From Sphingobacterium sp. HMA12 (GTDB taxonomy: Bacteria > Bacteroidota > Bacteroidia > Sphingobacteriales > Sphingobacteriaceae): a stretch of DNA of 64,000 nt. The stretch is from positions 307,974 to 371,973 of the forward strand of contig NZ_BEYR01000005.1 of NCBI RefSeq assembly GCF_002933815.1, in the 5' to 3' direction. The notes beneath the pieces are model-generated. The model saw only the letters and a list, made by a program, of their open reading frames with translations, did no database searches and was not told where the DNA came from. The first letter of the stretch is position 1, and the number at the start of each line of letters is the position of its first letter. Shown piece by piece: positions 61,893-64,000 of the stretch. The translations under genes and the position numbers were made by a program.

Positions 61893-64000
61893 TTATTTTA
61901 ATTCTTTGACCCCCATATTCCAGAGCGCAAAAGCATATTTATCAACCGTGCTATTAATCAGCACCTCAGTAGATCGGCCAGCACCATGTCCGGCTTTTGT
62001 TTCGATACGGATCAATACGGGATTATCACACGCCTGTTTGGCCTGTAATTCGGAGGCAAATTTATAGGAATGTGCCGGAACAACGCGGTCATCATGATCA
62101 CCGGTCAATACCATGGTTGCCGGATAACAAACACCTGATTTCACATTGTGCACGGGTGAATAGGCTTTCAGATAGTCAAACATCTCTTTACTGTCCGCAA
62201 CTGTCCCATAATCGTATGACCAGCCTGCGCCAGCTGTGAATGTATGGTAACGCAACATATCCAATACGCCAACTTCCGGCAATGCGACTTTGGCAACCTT
62301 AGGATCTATGGTCATTGTTGCTCCAACGAGCAAACCACCATTGGAACCACCTGACAATGCCGTGTATTCGGGTGAAGTATAACCATTCTCCTGCAGATAA
62401 TGTGCCGCAGCGATAAAATCGTTAAATACATTCAGCTTATTGAATTGCCGTCCCCCATCATGCCACTTTTGACCATATTCACCACCTCCGCGTAAGTTTG
62501 GAACAGCATATACACCCCCATTGGCCAACCAAACCGCAACAGAAGTACTGAAAGCTGGTGTCAGACTGATATTAAACCCACCATAACCGTATACAATTGT
62601 CGGATTTTTACCGTTCAGAGCGATGCCCTTTTTATACGTAATAATCATGGGCACTTTCGTTCCGTCCTTGGAGGTATAAAACACCTGCTTCGATTCATAT
62701 TGATCACTGTCAAACTTGACATTCGGTTTGATATAAAGAGCCGATTGTCCGGAGTTGACATCAAACTTATAGCTTGATGAAGGCGTAATGTAATTCGAGA
62801 AACCAAAGTAAATCTCCTTTTCCTTTTTCTTGCCCGAGAACCCACTTGCTGTTCCTACACCCGGCAGTTCGATCTGTCTGATTTTTTTACCAGTATAGTC
62901 GTATTGGATCACAACCGAAACGGCATCCTTCAGGTAATTTGCGAATAGATAACCACCACCGGTACTGATCGAAAGGACATTTTCAGTTTCCGGAATCACA
63001 TCTTTCCAGTTTTCTTTGGCCGGATTTTTAAGGTCAACCTTTACCAGGCGGTTATTGGCCGCCTTATAATTTGTTTCCAATAGAAAAGTATCGCCGATAT
63101 TATCGACGACGCCCGTATTTGCATCAAAATGATCCTGTAGGCATATAATTTTGCTATTCGGTTTACTCAGATCTTGGTAATAAAGCTCATTCCCCGTAGT
63201 TGTATTGGCTGCAGAGATAATCAGATAGCGTTGATCATCTGTTAATGAAGCGCCCACATAACGTCTCGGCGTTGCCGAACCGCCAAAAATCAGCTGATCC
63301 GTAGACTGTGCTTTTTTGAGCTTATGGTAATACAATTTATGCTGATCCGTCTTCTCCGATAATTCCGATCCTTTGGGTTTATCGTAGCTGGAATAGTAAA
63401 ATCCGTCGTTTCCTTTCCAGGCGATGCCTGAGAATTTCACATCCACAAGCGTCTCCCCAACGGGCGCTTTATCCTTAGCGTTCAACACAATCACCTTTCT
63501 CCAGTCCGAACCGCCCTCAGAGATCGAATAAGCTACAAGACTTCCGTCCTTTGAAAAAGAAACGTCGGCCAAAGAAGTCGATCCATCTTTTGAAAAGGTA
63601 TTTGGATCAAGGAAAATCTCTTCTGTACCATTCTCACCTTGTTTACGGTAAAGTACGGAATGCTGCTGGAGCCCATTATTTTTAAAGAAATAGGTATATG
63701 CCCCCTCCTTGAAAGGAGTTCCTATTTTTTCATAATTCCAGATTTCCGTCAACTGTTCTTTCAATTTTGTCCGGAAAGGAATGGTATTTAGATAATCAAA
63801 AGTGACTTTATTTTCGGCTTGGACCCAACTTTTAGTTTCTGCTGACCGATCGTCCTCCAACCAACGGTAGGGATCTGCTACTTTCTCACCCCAGAATTCG
63901 TCTACGACAGAGCCCTTGCTCGTCGTTGGATATTTCAACTGTTGTCCACAAACAGTAGTTGCTGTACCAGCCATACCAATCATCATCAGGATAAGGCCAA
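61893..64000 (-). CDS. Prolyl oligopeptidase, S9A family (5' end beyond window)
   Basis: The frame stays open to the window edge. The first ATG in view, at 63986, leaves a signal sequence with no basic N-region (MMIGMAGTATTVCGQQ), so the real start is probably outside the window and this is a partial gene. Residues after the signal form the N-terminal lid and a seven-bladed propeller (DPYRWLEDD, then repeats). The catalytic domain follows, with GYGGFNISL and the nucleophile Ser in LSGGSNGGLLVG. The Asp is in LTGDHDDRVVP and the His in KAGHGAGRS. It cleaves short proline-containing peptides, probably in the periplasm. Confidence 0.93.
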   Translation of the reverse strand, partial: GLILMMIGMAGTATTVCGQQLKYPTTSKGSVVDEFWGEKVADPYRWLEDDRSAETKSWVQAENKVTFDYLNTIPFRTKLKEQLTEIWNYEKIGTPFKEGAYTYFFKNNGLQQHSVLYRKQGENGTEEIFLDPNTFSKDGSTSLADVSFSKDGSLVAYSISEGGSDWRKVIVLNAKDKAPVGETLVDVKFSGIAWKGNDGFYYSSYDKPKGSELSEKTDQHKLYYHKLKKAQSTDQLIFGGSATPRRYVGASLTDDQRYLIISAANTTTGNELYYQDLSKPNSKIICLQDHFDANTGVVDNIGDTFLLETNYKAANNRLVKVDLKNPAKENWKDVIPETENVLSISTGGGYLFANYLKDAVSVVIQYDYTGKKIRQIELPGVGTASGFSGKKKEKEIYFGFSNYITPSSSYKFDVNSGQSALYIKPNVKFDSDQYESKQVFYTSKDGTKVPMIITYKKGIALNGKNPTIVYGYGGFNISLTPAFSTSVAVWLANGGVYAVPNLRGGGEYGQKWHDGGRQFNKLNVFNDFIAAAHYLQENGYTSPEYTALSGGSNGGLLVGATMTIDPKVAKVALPEVGVLDMLRYHTFTAGAGWSYDYGTVADSKEMFDYLKAYSPVHNVKSGVCYPATMVLTGDHDDRVVPAHSYKFASELQAKQACDNPVLIRIETKAGHGAGRSTEVLINSTVDKYAFALWNMGVKELK

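Noticed and set aside
1..64000. tRNA, rRNA, CRISPR arrays, insertion sequences, attachment sites.
   Set aside because: None could be recognised by eye; short or divergent RNA genes might still be missed without a covariance search.

Overview
The window looks like chromosomal DNA of a Sphingobacteriaceae-type Bacteroidota, most plausibly Sphingobacterium or a close relative. The evidence is a SusC/SusD outer-membrane pair, many lipoproteins and beta-barrels, Bacteroidota-restricted families (DUF2480, DUF3108, DUF3109, DKNYY, LVIVD and DUF6427-like), -7 boxes of the TAnnTTTG type, weak Shine-Dalgarno sequences and moderate AT richness. No rRNA, tRNA, CRISPR array, IS element or prophage was recognised. 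All assignments come from reading the sequence; no database search was run.

Layout. 1-4 kb: a minus-strand pair, a protein reading as two nucleotidyltransferase-like/HEPN modules in tandem, followed by a SWIM-SNF2 helicase cut by the window edge. 4-9 kb: an accessory stretch with 11-bp phased repeats, a tail-specific protease, a DKNYY lipoprotein, the remnant of a Fic-family gene and a WG-repeat-like lipoprotein. 9-17.7 kb: a SusC-SusD operon translationally coupled to a phosphodiesterase/alkaline phosphatase fusion, with a GH29 alpha-L-fucosidase gene divergent from it. 17.9-20.2 kb: a PAS histidine kinase and a stand-alone receiver. 20.4-29.7 kb: Xaa-Pro aminopeptidase, DacB-type PBP, malic enzyme, RuvA, GH20 hexosaminidase and free-Met-(R)-sulfoxide reductase. 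29.8-32.7 kb: a small barrel protein, an LVIVD-propeller lipoprotein and a WD40 protein.

33-41.7 kb: one long minus-strand block, phoH, purC, a STAS protein, ribonuclease Z, then hisC-hisB-hisH-hisA-hisF-hisIE. It makes every histidine enzyme except HisG and HisD and ends in a strong terminator. 42-49 kb: a SAM hydrolase-like protein, a coiled-coil membrane protein, an ABC exporter, a YtxH protein, and the cytochrome c maturation genes ccmB-ccmC-ccmD with a DUF6427-like membrane protein. 49-57.6 kb: envelope and housekeeping genes (barrel protein, LptC, PpiD/SurA-type chaperone, DUF2480, DUF3108, DUF3109, polyprenyl synthase, TerC/Alx). 57.8-64 kb: a C1B cysteine peptidase, two tandem thioredoxin-TPR paralogues and a prolyl oligopeptidase running off the end.

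The items most worth follow-up are the tandem HEPN / SWIM-SNF2 pair, the SusCD-phosphatase locus with a shared inverted repeat facing the fucosidase, the phased 11-bp repeats, and the cluster of TTGAYC half-sites before the ABC exporter.
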